Shown here: positions 38,454-46,059 of the stretch, piece by piece
How positions within the stretch are numbered: position 1 is the stretch's first letter
Layout: each line of letters begins with the position of its first letter
DNA from: Leisingera sp. M658
Lineage (GTDB): Bacteria > Pseudomonadota > Alphaproteobacteria > Rhodobacterales > Rhodobacteraceae
DNA: 64,000 bases
Direction: 5' to 3'
NCBI RefSeq assembly: GCF_025144145.1
Contig: NZ_CP083546.1
Span: 695,001 to 759,000, forward strand
The notes under the pieces: model-generated
What the model saw: the letters and a program-made list of their open reading frames with translations, nothing else
What the model was told of the DNA's origin: nothing
Databases searched by the model: none
Program-made: the position numbers and the translations under genes

Positions 38454-38606
38454 ATGGACACCGTGAAACCGCAAAAGAAGCAGGCTGCACAAGACGCGCT
38501 GGACGCGCTGGAGCAAGCCTTCGCCTATTACACCCCGGAACCGCTGCCGGCGGTTGAGCAGGCTGACCCCGGCGAATGGGTGATCGAATACTATCAGGCG
38601 GCCTGA
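38454..38606 (+). CDS. Small conserved hypothetical protein
   Basis: A 50-residue acidic protein, MDTVKPQKKQAAQDALDALEQAFAYYTPEP by position, predicted to be a helix followed by a proline-rich tail. GGAGGC lies nine bases before the ATG, which supports it over the longer frame upstream. No function is known. It lies between the ZIP-like gene and another tiny gene on the same strand. Confidence 0.6.
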   Translation: MDTVKPQKKQAAQDALDALEQAFAYYTPEPLPAVEQADPGEWVIEYYQAA

Positions 38607-38653
38607 GTGCCATAGTGGTTGAGCTTGCTGCTGCCGCCGCATAGGTAAGGGCC

Positions 38654-38851
38654 ATGCCCCTATTGCTGCTGCTTCTCCTCGCCGGTGTGTTCGGCTATTT
38701 CCTGTGGCGCCGCAGCGCTTCCGGCCTGACCCGCGATTGCCGCTGGCGCCAGCAGCGTGCCAAAAGTCAATGGCGCTGCAGCTATTGCGGTGCGGTTGCG
38801 CCAGGCGGGGAAGCCCCGCGGATCTGCGGCAATCCGCAGCGCAAGCCCTAA
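38654..38851 (+). CDS. Small membrane-anchored zinc-finger-like protein
   Basis: A 65-residue protein with an N-terminal hydrophobic helix (MPLLLLLLLAGVFGYFLWRR) followed by a cytoplasmic CRWRQQRAKSQWRCSYCGA segment and ICGNP. Four cysteines arranged as a single cysteine, CxxC and a single cysteine could bind zinc. It resembles short conserved Rhodobacteraceae proteins of unknown function. The start codon is supported by the clean membrane helix. Confidence 0.65.
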   Translation: MPLLLLLLLAGVFGYFLWRRSASGLTRDCRWRQQRAKSQWRCSYCGAVAPGGEAPRICGNPQRKP

Positions 38852-38863
38852 GGGAAGCTCTCC

Positions 38864-38990
38864 CGCGCCCGCAGGCGCACCGGCTGCGCCGGAGCGCCTT
38901 CCGTGCGGCCTTGGGCCCGGCACCGCGCCAAGGCGCGGTGCCGGGCCCAACTGCGGCGGGGCTTGGCAAAGCCCCTGAAGCAGGCGGGAG
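38864..38990 (+). repeat. Dispersed intergenic repeat, family 2, copy 1
   Basis: It begins CTCTCCCGCGCCCGCAGG and passes through a CACCGGCTGCGCCGGAG hairpin. It contains a near-perfect palindrome in which TTGGGCCCGGCACCGCGCC (38911-38929) and its complement (38932-38950) are separated by two bases. GGCTTGGCAAAGCC forms a last small hairpin. The order of elements matches copies near 55.05 and 63.2 kb. The rest of the gap up to the ornithine decarboxylase leader holds no gene. Confidence 0.7.
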
Positions 38991-39086
38991 CGCACCGGTC
39001 TGCCGGTCTGCTGCAGGGATGGCAAAGAAAACACTTGAACGACTCAGGCACATGCCCGATATGGACGCCCAAGACGCCAACGCACG

Positions 39087-39139
39087 CGCCTCTGGCGAAA
39101 GGGGTTACGCCCCTACGGTTACGTAGCGACGGTAACGTC
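39087..39139 (+). ncRNA. Structured leader upstream of ornithine decarboxylase (speF-like element candidate)
   Basis: Four short perfect hairpins follow one another. CGCC/GGCG has a TCT loop (39087-39097), GGGG/CCCC a TTACG loop (39101-39113), TACG/CGTA a GTTA loop (39114-39125) and GACG/CGTC a GTAA loop (39128-39139). They end 50 bases before the decarboxylase start. A conserved speF leader RNA (Rfam) is known upstream of alphaproteobacterial ornithine decarboxylase genes; whether this is a member needs a covariance-model search. Confidence 0.55.
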
Positions 39140-39188
39140 TCTGACAGAACTGAGCGGTCATATATGGCCGGGTCTTTTGGAGATGACC

Positions 39189-40358
39189 ATGAACGCAAAC
39201 GTAGCCGGGCTGTCTGCCCGTAATTGCGAAACTGTATCCCGCACTCTGAGCTTCATCGCCGCAAACCGGTTTGAGCGGCCGACATTGGTGGTGGACGCCG
39301 AAGCGGTTGCCGCCAAATACCAGGCGCTGGCTCGCGGGCTGGGCCGGGCCCGCATTCACTATGCGGTCAAGGCCAACCCGGCAGCGGGCATTCTTGAGCG
39401 GCTGGTGCAGGAGGGATCCAATTTCGACGCGGCCAGCCGGGCGGAGATCGAAATGTGCCTGGCGGCAGGCGCTGCGGCCAGCCGGATCACCTTTGGCAAT
39501 ACCATTAAACGCCCTGCCGACATTGCCTTTGCCCACAGCATCGGCATCACCCATTTCGCCGCCGATGCGCGTGAGGAGCTGGACAAGCTGGCCGCGCATG
39601 CGCCGGGCGCCAGGATTTGCCTGCGGCTGATCGTTGAGGCCAGCGAGGCCGATTGGCCGCTCAGCCGCAAATTCGGCTGCACGCCGGACAAGGCGCTGAA
39701 GCTGATGGATTATGCTGCCGCCCGCGGCTTGCAGGTCGATGGCTTGTCGTTCCACGTCGGTTCGCAAACCCGCGAGCCGCAGATGTGGCAGGGCACGCTG
39801 GAGCAGGTGGCGCGGGTCTGGCGCCAGGCGCATGAGGCAGGCCATGAACTGAACCTGCTGAACATCGGCGGCGGTTTTCCGGCCTCTTATGGCTCGGACA
39901 TGATGCCGGCCGAAGATTACGCCCGCGCGGTGATGGAACTGGTCGGCGCGCATTTCGGCGATGTGCCGGAGATCATGGCTGAACCGGGCCGCGGACTGGT
40001 GGCCGAGGCAGGCGCCATTGCCGCCGAGGTGCTGCTGGTCTCGCGTAAGCATGACGATGATCTGCACCGCTGGGCCTACCTCGATATCGGCATGTTCTCG
40101 GGCCTTGCCGAAACCATGGGCGAGGCAATCCGCTACCGGATCACCACGGACCGCGACCATGAGACCACCGGCCCCTGCATTCTGGCCGGACCTTCCTGCG
40201 ACAGCGCGGATGTGCTGTACGAGCGCAAGCCCTACCAACTGCCGCTGGGGCTGAGGGGCGGCGACCGCGTGGTGATCCATTCTTGCGGGGCTTATACCTC
40301 GACCTATGCGTCGGTCGGCTTCAACGGCTTCCCGCCGTTGGACGTGGTAGTGATCTGA
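39189..40358 (+). CDS. speC: Ornithine decarboxylase, fold-type III (eukaryotic-like)
   Basis: PLP enzyme that makes putrescine from ornithine. The 389 residues show the PLP lysine in HYAVKANP (Lys61), HVGSQT near 200, GGGFPASY, AEPGRGLV, and the catalytic cysteine loop PSCDSADVLY (Cys337). CDSxD distinguishes ornithine from diaminopimelate or arginine enzymes. Two ATGs six bases apart are possible; GGAG abuts the first and is six bases from the second, so the second is chosen. A run of hairpins lies upstream. A DUF1989 protein follows. Confidence 0.93.
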   Translation: MNANVAGLSARNCETVSRTLSFIAANRFERPTLVVDAEAVAAKYQALARGLGRARIHYAVKANPAAGILERLVQEGSNFDAASRAEIEMCLAAGAAASRITFGNTIKRPADIAFAHSIGITHFAADAREELDKLAAHAPGARICLRLIVEASEADWPLSRKFGCTPDKALKLMDYAAARGLQVDGLSFHVGSQTREPQMWQGTLEQVARVWRQAHEAGHELNLLNIGGGFPASYGSDMMPAEDYARAVMELVGAHFGDVPEIMAEPGRGLVAEAGAIAAEVLLVSRKHDDDLHRWAYLDIGMFSGLAETMGEAIRYRITTDRDHETTGPCILAGPSCDSADVLYERKPYQLPLGLRGGDRVVIHSCGAYTSTYASVGFNGFPPLDVVVI

Positions 40359-40457
40359 TCGTTGTGATCCGATGGTGCAGCCCAGCCGCGGCTGCGGGGC
40401 TTGCAAACCTGCGGCGATGCGGTCTTGATGGGGCAAACAGACAGGAAAGTTTGCCCC

Positions 40458-41312
40458 ATGACCGACATTCCCGCAGCCCCGGCCGATGCGGAGGCCCGCC
40501 GCGCTGTCCAGCCAGTGGTCTGCTATCCTAACGAAACCCTGCCGGCGCCCGATCTGGCGCTGTATCACCAGGCCCGGCTGGGCGCAGTGAAGACCGGCGA
40601 GGTGCTGGCGCAGCCCCGCGAAGCCGCCTGTTTTGAGGTGCCGGCCGGGCATTTCTTCCGGATCGGCTCAGTGCAGGGGCCGCAGGTCGGCGACCTCAAC
40701 CTGTGGAGCAGGAACGACCTGAGCGAGCGGTTTTACTCCGGCAAGACCCGCGCCTTGCATGGCACCCATATCACCACCGGCGAACGGATGTGGACCAGTT
40801 TCCCGCATCTGCGCCCCATGGCCACGATTACCGCAGATACCTTGGGCTGGTACGGGATCGACGATTTCGGCGGTTCGGTGCATGATGTGATCGGCACCCG
40901 CTGCGATCCTTACACCGGCAACCTTTTGGCCGGCAGCCAGTACCACCACTGCTGCCATTCCAATCTGACACGCGCATTGGCGGAACACCTCGGCCTTTCC
41001 CTGGCGGAGGCGGAACCGCATGTGCATGACGTGCTTAACGTTTTCATGTGCACCGGCTTTACCCGGGATACCGGCCAGTATTTCATGAAGGCCAGCCCGG
41101 TGCGGCCCGGTGACTATCTGGAATTCTTTGCCGAAATTGATCTTCTCGGCGCCCTCAGCGCCTGTCCCGGCGGCGATTGCTCGGCTGAGCATTCCAGCGA
41201 TACCGCCGCCTGCCATCCGCTGCTGATCGAGATCTTTGAGCCCGCAGCAGGCGCGCTGAAGGGCTGGCAAAGCCCGCCCCGCAATGGTTATGACCGCAGC
41301 CATGGCCGATAG
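40458..41312 (+). CDS. DUF1989 (urea carboxylase-associated) family protein
   Basis: A 284-residue cytoplasmic protein matching DUF1989: FEVPAGHFFRIGSVQGPQVGDLNLW, TRALHGTHITTGERMWTSFPHLRPMATI and GTRCDPYTG by position. A cysteine/histidine-rich run, YHHCCHSN, is followed by HDVLNVFMCTGF. These His and Cys residues could bind a metal. Members accompany urea carboxylase/allophanate genes elsewhere, but none is in this window; here it follows ornithine decarboxylase by 99 bases. The activity is unknown; nitrogen or polyamine metabolism is a reasonable guess. The ATG chosen follows a poorly matched ribosome-binding site. Confidence 0.8.
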   Translation: MTDIPAAPADAEARRAVQPVVCYPNETLPAPDLALYHQARLGAVKTGEVLAQPREAACFEVPAGHFFRIGSVQGPQVGDLNLWSRNDLSERFYSGKTRALHGTHITTGERMWTSFPHLRPMATITADTLGWYGIDDFGGSVHDVIGTRCDPYTGNLLAGSQYHHCCHSNLTRALAEHLGLSLAEAEPHVHDVLNVFMCTGFTRDTGQYFMKASPVRPGDYLEFFAEIDLLGALSACPGGDCSAEHSSDTAACHPLLIEIFEPAAGALKGWQSPPRNGYDRSHGR

Positions 41313-41505
41313 CGGTCAGAATAGGAAAGCTGCAGTTTCACCGGAAGCGCCAATATTGGCGTGAATTCTGGAGGGATAGAGATTTTCTGGAATGCAGCGG
41401 CGTCACACGCGTTCAGCCTTAAGGGCACCATGAGGCAATGCAGGCAGAGAATGCATTCAAGGTGCCTCTTGGCCGCATTGGTTAAACGTTCAGGCTGGCA
41501 ATAAA

Positions 41506-41537
41506 AAGGGCAGTGGAAAACCGCTGCCCTTACTTTT
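41506..41537. terminator. Bidirectional terminator between the DUF1989 gene and deoD
   Basis: AAGGGCAGTGG (41506-41516) pairs with CCGCTGCCCTT (41521-41531), with one G-U and an AAAA loop. TACTTTTT follows on the plus strand and TTTTTAT on the minus strand, so it serves both convergent genes. The DNA from 41313 to here holds no gene. Confidence 0.88.
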
Positions 41538-41555
41538 TAATGAATTAACGCGATA

Positions 41556-42260
41556 TCAGGAAAATGCGGCTTCCAACGCAATTTCCACCATGTCGCCAAA
41601 GCTGCGTTCCCGCTGATCGGACGGCAAGGCTTCGCCAGTGCCCAGATGGTCAGACACCGTCAGCACTGCCAGAGCCCGGCAGCCATGCCGGGCCGCAAGC
41701 GTGTAAAGCTCTGCGGCTTCCATCTCCACGCCGAGAATGCCGTGGCGCACCATCTGCTCATTCAGGTCGGGGCGTTCGTCATAAAACACATCTGACGAGT
41801 AGATGCCGCCGATATGTGTTGCGGCATCACGTTTCGCCGCAGCTTGCGCCGCCGCCTGCAGCAGGCCCCAATCAGCGCATGGGGCAAAGTTCAGCTCCCG
41901 GAAGATACCGCTGGAGGGGCTGTTCAGAGTGCTGGCAGTCATCGCCAGAATCACGTCGCGGACCTTGACCCTGTCCTGCATCCCGCCGCAGGAGCCGATG
42001 CGGATCAGCGTCTTGGCACCGAAATCGCGGATCAGCTCATTGGCATAGATCGACAGCGAGGGCATCCCCATGCCGCTGCCTTGAATGGTCACCGGATGCC
42101 CGTTCCAGCTGCCGGTGAATCCCAGCATCCCGCGCACCTCGTTGACCAGCTTGGCGTCTTTCAAAAATGTCTCTGCAGCCCATTTCGCCCGGTAGGGGTC
42201 GCCGGGCATCAAAACAGTTTCCGCAATATCGTCTTTTGCGGCACCAATATGAATGGTCAT
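41556..42260 (-). CDS. deoD: Purine nucleoside phosphorylase, DeoD type
   Basis: Phosphorolysis of purine (deoxy)nucleosides to base and (deoxy)ribose-1-phosphate. The 234-residue protein is the hexameric trimeric-subunit type: [27 protein letters not shown], the phosphate-site [17 protein letters not shown] and IRIGSCGGM, the ribose-site EMEAAELY, and the catalytic aspartate in [14 protein letters not shown] precedes the ATG. It follows the H-NS-like gene by 21 bases and is probably cotranscribed. A nucleoside-type ABC importer near 57 kb could supply its substrate. Confidence 0.95.
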   Translation of the reverse strand: MTIHIGAAKDDIAETVLMPGDPYRAKWAAETFLKDAKLVNEVRGMLGFTGSWNGHPVTIQGSGMGMPSLSIYANELIRDFGAKTLIRIGSCGGMQDRVKVRDVILAMTASTLNSPSSGIFRELNFAPCADWGLLQAAAQAAAKRDAATHIGGIYSSDVFYDERPDLNEQMVRHGILGVEMEAAELYTLAARHGCRALAVLTVSDHLGTGEALPSDQRERSFGDMVEIALEAAFS

Positions 42261-42281
42261 GGTTTTGCTCCGCCGTCAGGT

Positions 42282-42599
42282 TCAGATTTCCAGGTCGGAA
42301 ATATCCATGCCTGCGGTCAGCGCAGCATGCACCCAATGCGGTTTGCGGCCGCGGCCGGTCCAGGTTTCGTCATGGTTGCTGGGGTTGCGGTATTTTGGGG
42401 CCGCTTTGTTTTTCTTTACGCCTTGACGCGAGGCGCCGGCGATTTCTTCCAAGGAGAAGCCGTATTTCGCAGCCGCTTCTTCAGCCGCTTTCAAAGCTTC
42501 CTGGCGTTCGCGCAGTTCTGCTGTACGCAGCGCTTCTTCCACATCGCTTTGCAGCTGAAGAAGTTCTTTTCTGGTCATTGCCGAAAGATCGAGGGTCAT
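42282..42599 (-). CDS. H-NS family DNA-binding protein (HvrA-like)
   Basis: A 105-residue nucleoid-associated regulator. The N-terminal half (about 5-55) is a charged coiled coil for dimerisation (LQLQSDVEEALRTAELRERQEAL). The C-terminal half has KYRNPSNHDETWTGRGRKPHWV, the H-NS core with the TWTGRGRxPxW DNA-binding loop. In Rhodobacter a homologue (HvrA/Spb) modulates photosynthesis and nitrogen genes; here the targets are unknown. GGAG lies seven bases before the ATG. A hairpin stands just upstream, and deoD follows in the same direction. Confidence 0.9.
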   Translation of the reverse strand: MTLDLSAMTRKELLQLQSDVEEALRTAELRERQEALKAAEEAAAKYGFSLEEIAGASRQGVKKNKAAPKYRNPSNHDETWTGRGRKPHWVHAALTAGMDISDLEI

Positions 42600-42617
42600 T
42601 CTGCACTCCACATTAAA

Positions 42618-42644
42618 TGACATACCGGAAGCCCCGGTATGTCA
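42618..42644 (-). terminator. Hairpin between ecm and the H-NS-like gene
   Basis: TGACATACCGG pairs with CCGGTATGTCA over five loop bases, an 11-bp perfect stem. On the minus strand it lies downstream of ecm and about 19 bases before the H-NS-like ATG, followed by TTTAAT. It may end ecm transcription, or act in the leader of the regulator gene. Confidence 0.5.
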
Positions 42645-42716
42645 CTCTTTATGGCGCAAATGCCAGACGCGTTTCAGCATCTTTTTGGAAATTCGCGGAA
42701 AATTGCCCAAGAACGG

Positions 42717-44684
42717 TCAATTCACTGCAATTTCCGGTGGCTTTGCCAAGTTCACAATGTCGCTCATAATTGAATTGAGCTCAAAATCTTTGGGAGTGTA
42801 AACGCGCGCCACGCCCATGGATTTCAGCCGTTCCGCATCGTCATCGGGGATAATCCCGCCGACAATCACCGGGATATGGCCAAGGCCGGCCTCCTGCATC
42901 CGGCTCATCATTTCCTCGACCAGCGGCAGGTGGCTGCCCGACAGGATCGACAGGCCAACCACATGGGCGTCGTCTTTTTGCGCGGCTTCGACCAGCTCTG
43001 CCGGGGTCATGCGGATGCCGTCATAGGTGATGTCCATGCCGCAATCGCGGGCGCGGAAGGCGATTTGCTCGGCGCCGTTGGAATGGCCGTCCAGCCCCGG
43101 CTTGCCGACCACGAATTTGATGCGGCGGCCCAGCACGTCGCTGACTGCATTCACCGCATCGCGCAGGTCATCCAGTCCTTCGGTCTTGTTGGAAACGGAC
43201 GCCGACACGCCGGTCGGGCCGCGGTAAGTACCGTGGACCTTGCGCATTTCCTCGGCCCATTCGCCGGTGGTGACGCCAGCCTTGGCGGCGGCGATGGACG
43301 GCTCCATAATATTGGCGCCGCTTTGCGCCGCAGCCCGCAGGGCGGCGAGTGCAGCTTCGACCGCCGCAGTGTCTCGTTCAGCGCGCCAGGCGTTCAGGCG
43401 GTTGATCTGCTCCTGCTCCACCGCCGGGTCCACAACCATGATGCCGCCGTCCTCGGTCTGCAGCGGCGAGGGTTCGCCCTCGGTCCATTTGTTGACGCCG
43501 ACCACAACGGTCTCGTTCTTCTCAATCCGGTTCAGACGCTCGGCGTTGGAGTCGACCAGGCGGCCCTTCATATACTCGATGGAGGCCACGGCGCCGCCCA
43601 TCGATTCCAGGTTGGCCAGCTCGGCCCGGGCGCCGTCCTTCAGCTCTTCGACCTTGGCATCCACCGCCGGGTTGCCATCGAACAGGTCGCCGTATTCCAG
43701 CAGGTCGGTCTCATAGGCCAGAATCTGCTGCATCCGCATCGACCACTGCTGGTCCCAGGGGCGGGGCAGGCCAAGCGCCTCGTTCCAGGCGGGCAGCTGC
43801 ACCGCGCGGGCGCGGGCCTTTTTCGACAGGGTCACCGCCAGCATCTCGATCAGGATACGGTAGACGTTGTTTTCCGGCTGCTGTTCGGTCAGACCCAGCG
43901 AATTCACCTGCACGCCGTAACGGAAGCGGCGGAATTTCGGATCGCCCACGCCGTAGCGGTCGCGGCAAATCTCATCCCACAGATCGACAAAGGCACGCAT
44001 CTTGCACATCTCGGTGACAAAGCGGATGCCCGCATTCACAAAGAAGGAAATCCGCCCGACCATCGCCGGGAAGTCCTCCGGCGCGATGCGCGGTTTCAGT
44101 TCGTCCAGCACCGCCTGGGCGGTCGCCAGCGCAAAGGCCAGCTCCTGCTCCGGTGTCGCACCGGCCTCTTGCAGGTGGTAGGAACACACGTTCATCGGGT
44201 TCCACTTGGGCACGTTGGTATAGCAATACTCGGCCACATCCGCGATCATTTTCAGGCTGGGCTTGGGCGGGCAGACATAGGTGCCGCGGCTCAGGTATTC
44301 CTTGATCAGATCGTTCTGCACCGTGCCCTGCAGTTTGGCGACATCCGCGCCCTGTTCCTCGGCCACCGCGATGTAAAGCGACAGCAGCCAGGGCGCCGTC
44401 GCATTGATGGTCATCGAGGTATTCATCTGCTCCAGCGGGATCTGATCGAACAGCGCCCGCATGTCGCCCAGATGACCGACCGGCACCCCGACCTTGCCCA
44501 CTTCGCCGCGCGCCAGCACGTGGTCGCTGTCATACCCGGTCTGTGTCGGCAGGTCGAAGGCCACCGACAGGCCGGTCTGTCCCTTGGCCAGGTTGGCGCG
44601 GTACAGCGCGTTGGACGCCGATGCCGTGGAGTGGCCGGCATAGGTGCGGATCAGCCAGGGGCGGTCTTTTTGCATCTGCGGCAT
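42717..44684 (-). CDS. ecm: Ethylmalonyl-CoA mutase
   Basis: Adenosylcobalamin enzyme that turns (2R)-ethylmalonyl-CoA into methylsuccinyl-CoA in the EMC pathway. At 655 residues it is shorter than methylmalonyl-CoA mutase, as Ecm is. The TIM-barrel part has RTYAGHSTASASNALYRANL and the substrate region PTQTGYDSD. The C-terminal cobalamin domain has GLDGHSNGAEQ, with the axial histidine His534 (DxHxxG), and VVGLSILSGSH. The first ATG follows GAGG. It is divergent from the acyltransferase gene, and ccrA, the previous pathway enzyme, lies 3 kb away. Confidence 0.94.
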   Translation of the reverse strand: MPQMQKDRPWLIRTYAGHSTASASNALYRANLAKGQTGLSVAFDLPTQTGYDSDHVLARGEVGKVGVPVGHLGDMRALFDQIPLEQMNTSMTINATAPWLLSLYIAVAEEQGADVAKLQGTVQNDLIKEYLSRGTYVCPPKPSLKMIADVAEYCYTNVPKWNPMNVCSYHLQEAGATPEQELAFALATAQAVLDELKPRIAPEDFPAMVGRISFFVNAGIRFVTEMCKMRAFVDLWDEICRDRYGVGDPKFRRFRYGVQVNSLGLTEQQPENNVYRILIEMLAVTLSKKARARAVQLPAWNEALGLPRPWDQQWSMRMQQILAYETDLLEYGDLFDGNPAVDAKVEELKDGARAELANLESMGGAVASIEYMKGRLVDSNAERLNRIEKNETVVVGVNKWTEGEPSPLQTEDGGIMVVDPAVEQEQINRLNAWRAERDTAAVEAALAALRAAAQSGANIMEPSIAAAKAGVTTGEWAEEMRKVHGTYRGPTGVSASVSNKTEGLDDLRDAVNAVSDVLGRRIKFVVGKPGLDGHSNGAEQIAFRARDCGMDITYDGIRMTPAELVEAAQKDDAHVVGLSILSGSHLPLVEEMMSRMQEAGLGHIPVIVGGIIPDDDAERLKSMGVARVYTPKDFELNSIMSDIVNLAKPPEIAVN

Positions 44685-44889
44685 GTCGGGCCTCGCGAGT
44701 CAGTGTGATGGTAATTTTATTTCGTCACGCAGATGTAAACTGCAATTTTCGACCCGTGTCAATTCGCTGCGTTGCGGCATTGCCCTTAGCGGTACCACTT
44801 TTCCCAATTTCTCCAAAAGGTAGATTGCGGCAAAGCCGCCTCCCGCATAGGGTCCGCGGTATTTATGTACAATTTTCATTGAGGGCATT

Positions 44890-45978
44890 ATGGCTGAAAC
44901 CAGCAGGCTGAGCGAATTTGACGGGTTGCGCGCCATTGCCTTGCTGTCTGTCGTTCTGTTCCACTACTTTCAGCGTTTTCCAGAATTCTACCCCTACGGA
45001 GACAGTCTTCTGCCCGTGACGGGATACGGCTACCTTGGTGTCCACCTGTTCTTTGTCATTTCCGGTTTCGTCATTTCGGTCTCGCTCAGGTCCGGAAGCG
45101 GCTTGCACGTGTTTCTGCTCAAGCGCCTGCTGCGGCTGTGGCCGCCTCTTGCGGTCTGCGCGGTCATCACTTTTATAGCCATGCACCTCATCGACAGCGC
45201 ATACAGCAACTCTGTGCAGACCGGATTCAGCGGCTTTGCGGCATCGCTAAGCTTTATTCCCCCAGCCTTTTGGCGGTTCAATTTCGGCTTCGACGGCTAC
45301 ATTGACGGGGTGTACTGGACATTGACCTGTGAAGTGCTGTTTTACCTCTGGGCGGCGGTTTTGTTTGCAGTCTTCGGGCCCCGCCGGTTTGCTGAACGTG
45401 CAGCCCTGGTGCTTTTGGCCGGGCAATCTGTCTTGTTAGCGGCAGAAGTCGTTTTTCCGGATCTTGTGCCTTCACAGCTGAACATGCTGATGCTCGTGGG
45501 CTACGCGCATTTATTTGCGGCCGGTGTCCTTTTTGCCCGGGTATACAGCCATGGCGCCTGCACCCGTACCCTTGCGCTGCTGGGGGCAAGTGTTGCGGTG
45601 GCGCTGGGCATGGCGCAGGACGCAGGAGAGGCCGCAATTCTGACGCTGATCTACCTGATCGTTGCCGCCTGCGCCTGGCGCCTGCCTGCGGCGCGGCTGC
45701 TGGGATGGCGCCCCTTGTCCTGGATCGGGCTGGTCAGTTATTCGGTTTATCTGCTGCACAACAATATCGGCATCACGCTGTTGTCCCTGTTACCCCCGGG
45801 CCTGCCCGGCGCGGTGTATTTTGCCAGCGCTGCGGGGGTGCTGGGCGGGATAGTGCTGCTTTCCTGGGGTGTCTTCACCTGGGTCGAGAAGCCCTCGCAA
45901 TCTCTTGCCAGGCGATTGGGCGCGTGGTTCCGGGAACCCAGACCGGCAGGTCTGCCGGACGGCCTGCAACAGGAGTAA
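44890..45978 (+). CDS. Acyltransferase family 3 (OafA/YrhL-like) membrane protein
   Basis: A 362-residue integral membrane protein with about ten helices. Family hallmarks are FDGLRAIALLSVVLFHY with the catalytic histidine at residue 25, the GYLGVHLFFVISGFVIS segment and KRLLRLWPP. Members transfer acetyl, succinyl or other acyl groups to sugars of surface polysaccharides or to peptidoglycan. The acceptor is unknown. It is divergent from ecm and precedes the PlsB-like gene by about 80 bases in the same direction. Confidence 0.88.
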   Translation: MAETSRLSEFDGLRAIALLSVVLFHYFQRFPEFYPYGDSLLPVTGYGYLGVHLFFVISGFVISVSLRSGSGLHVFLLKRLLRLWPPLAVCAVITFIAMHLIDSAYSNSVQTGFSGFAASLSFIPPAFWRFNFGFDGYIDGVYWTLTCEVLFYLWAAVLFAVFGPRRFAERAALVLLAGQSVLLAAEVVFPDLVPSQLNMLMLVGYAHLFAAGVLFARVYSHGACTRTLALLGASVAVALGMAQDAGEAAILTLIYLIVAACAWRLPAARLLGWRPLSWIGLVSYSVYLLHNNIGITLLSLLPPGLPGAVYFASAAGVLGGIVLLSWGVFTWVEKPSQSLARRLGAWFREPRPAGLPDGLQQE

Positions 45979-46059
45979 TGCGCGATAGCATTGCGGCAGG
46001 TCCGGCGCCCGCCCTCAATTTCCCTTGTAACGCCCTGCGGCCTGCGCAACTGTCCTGAT

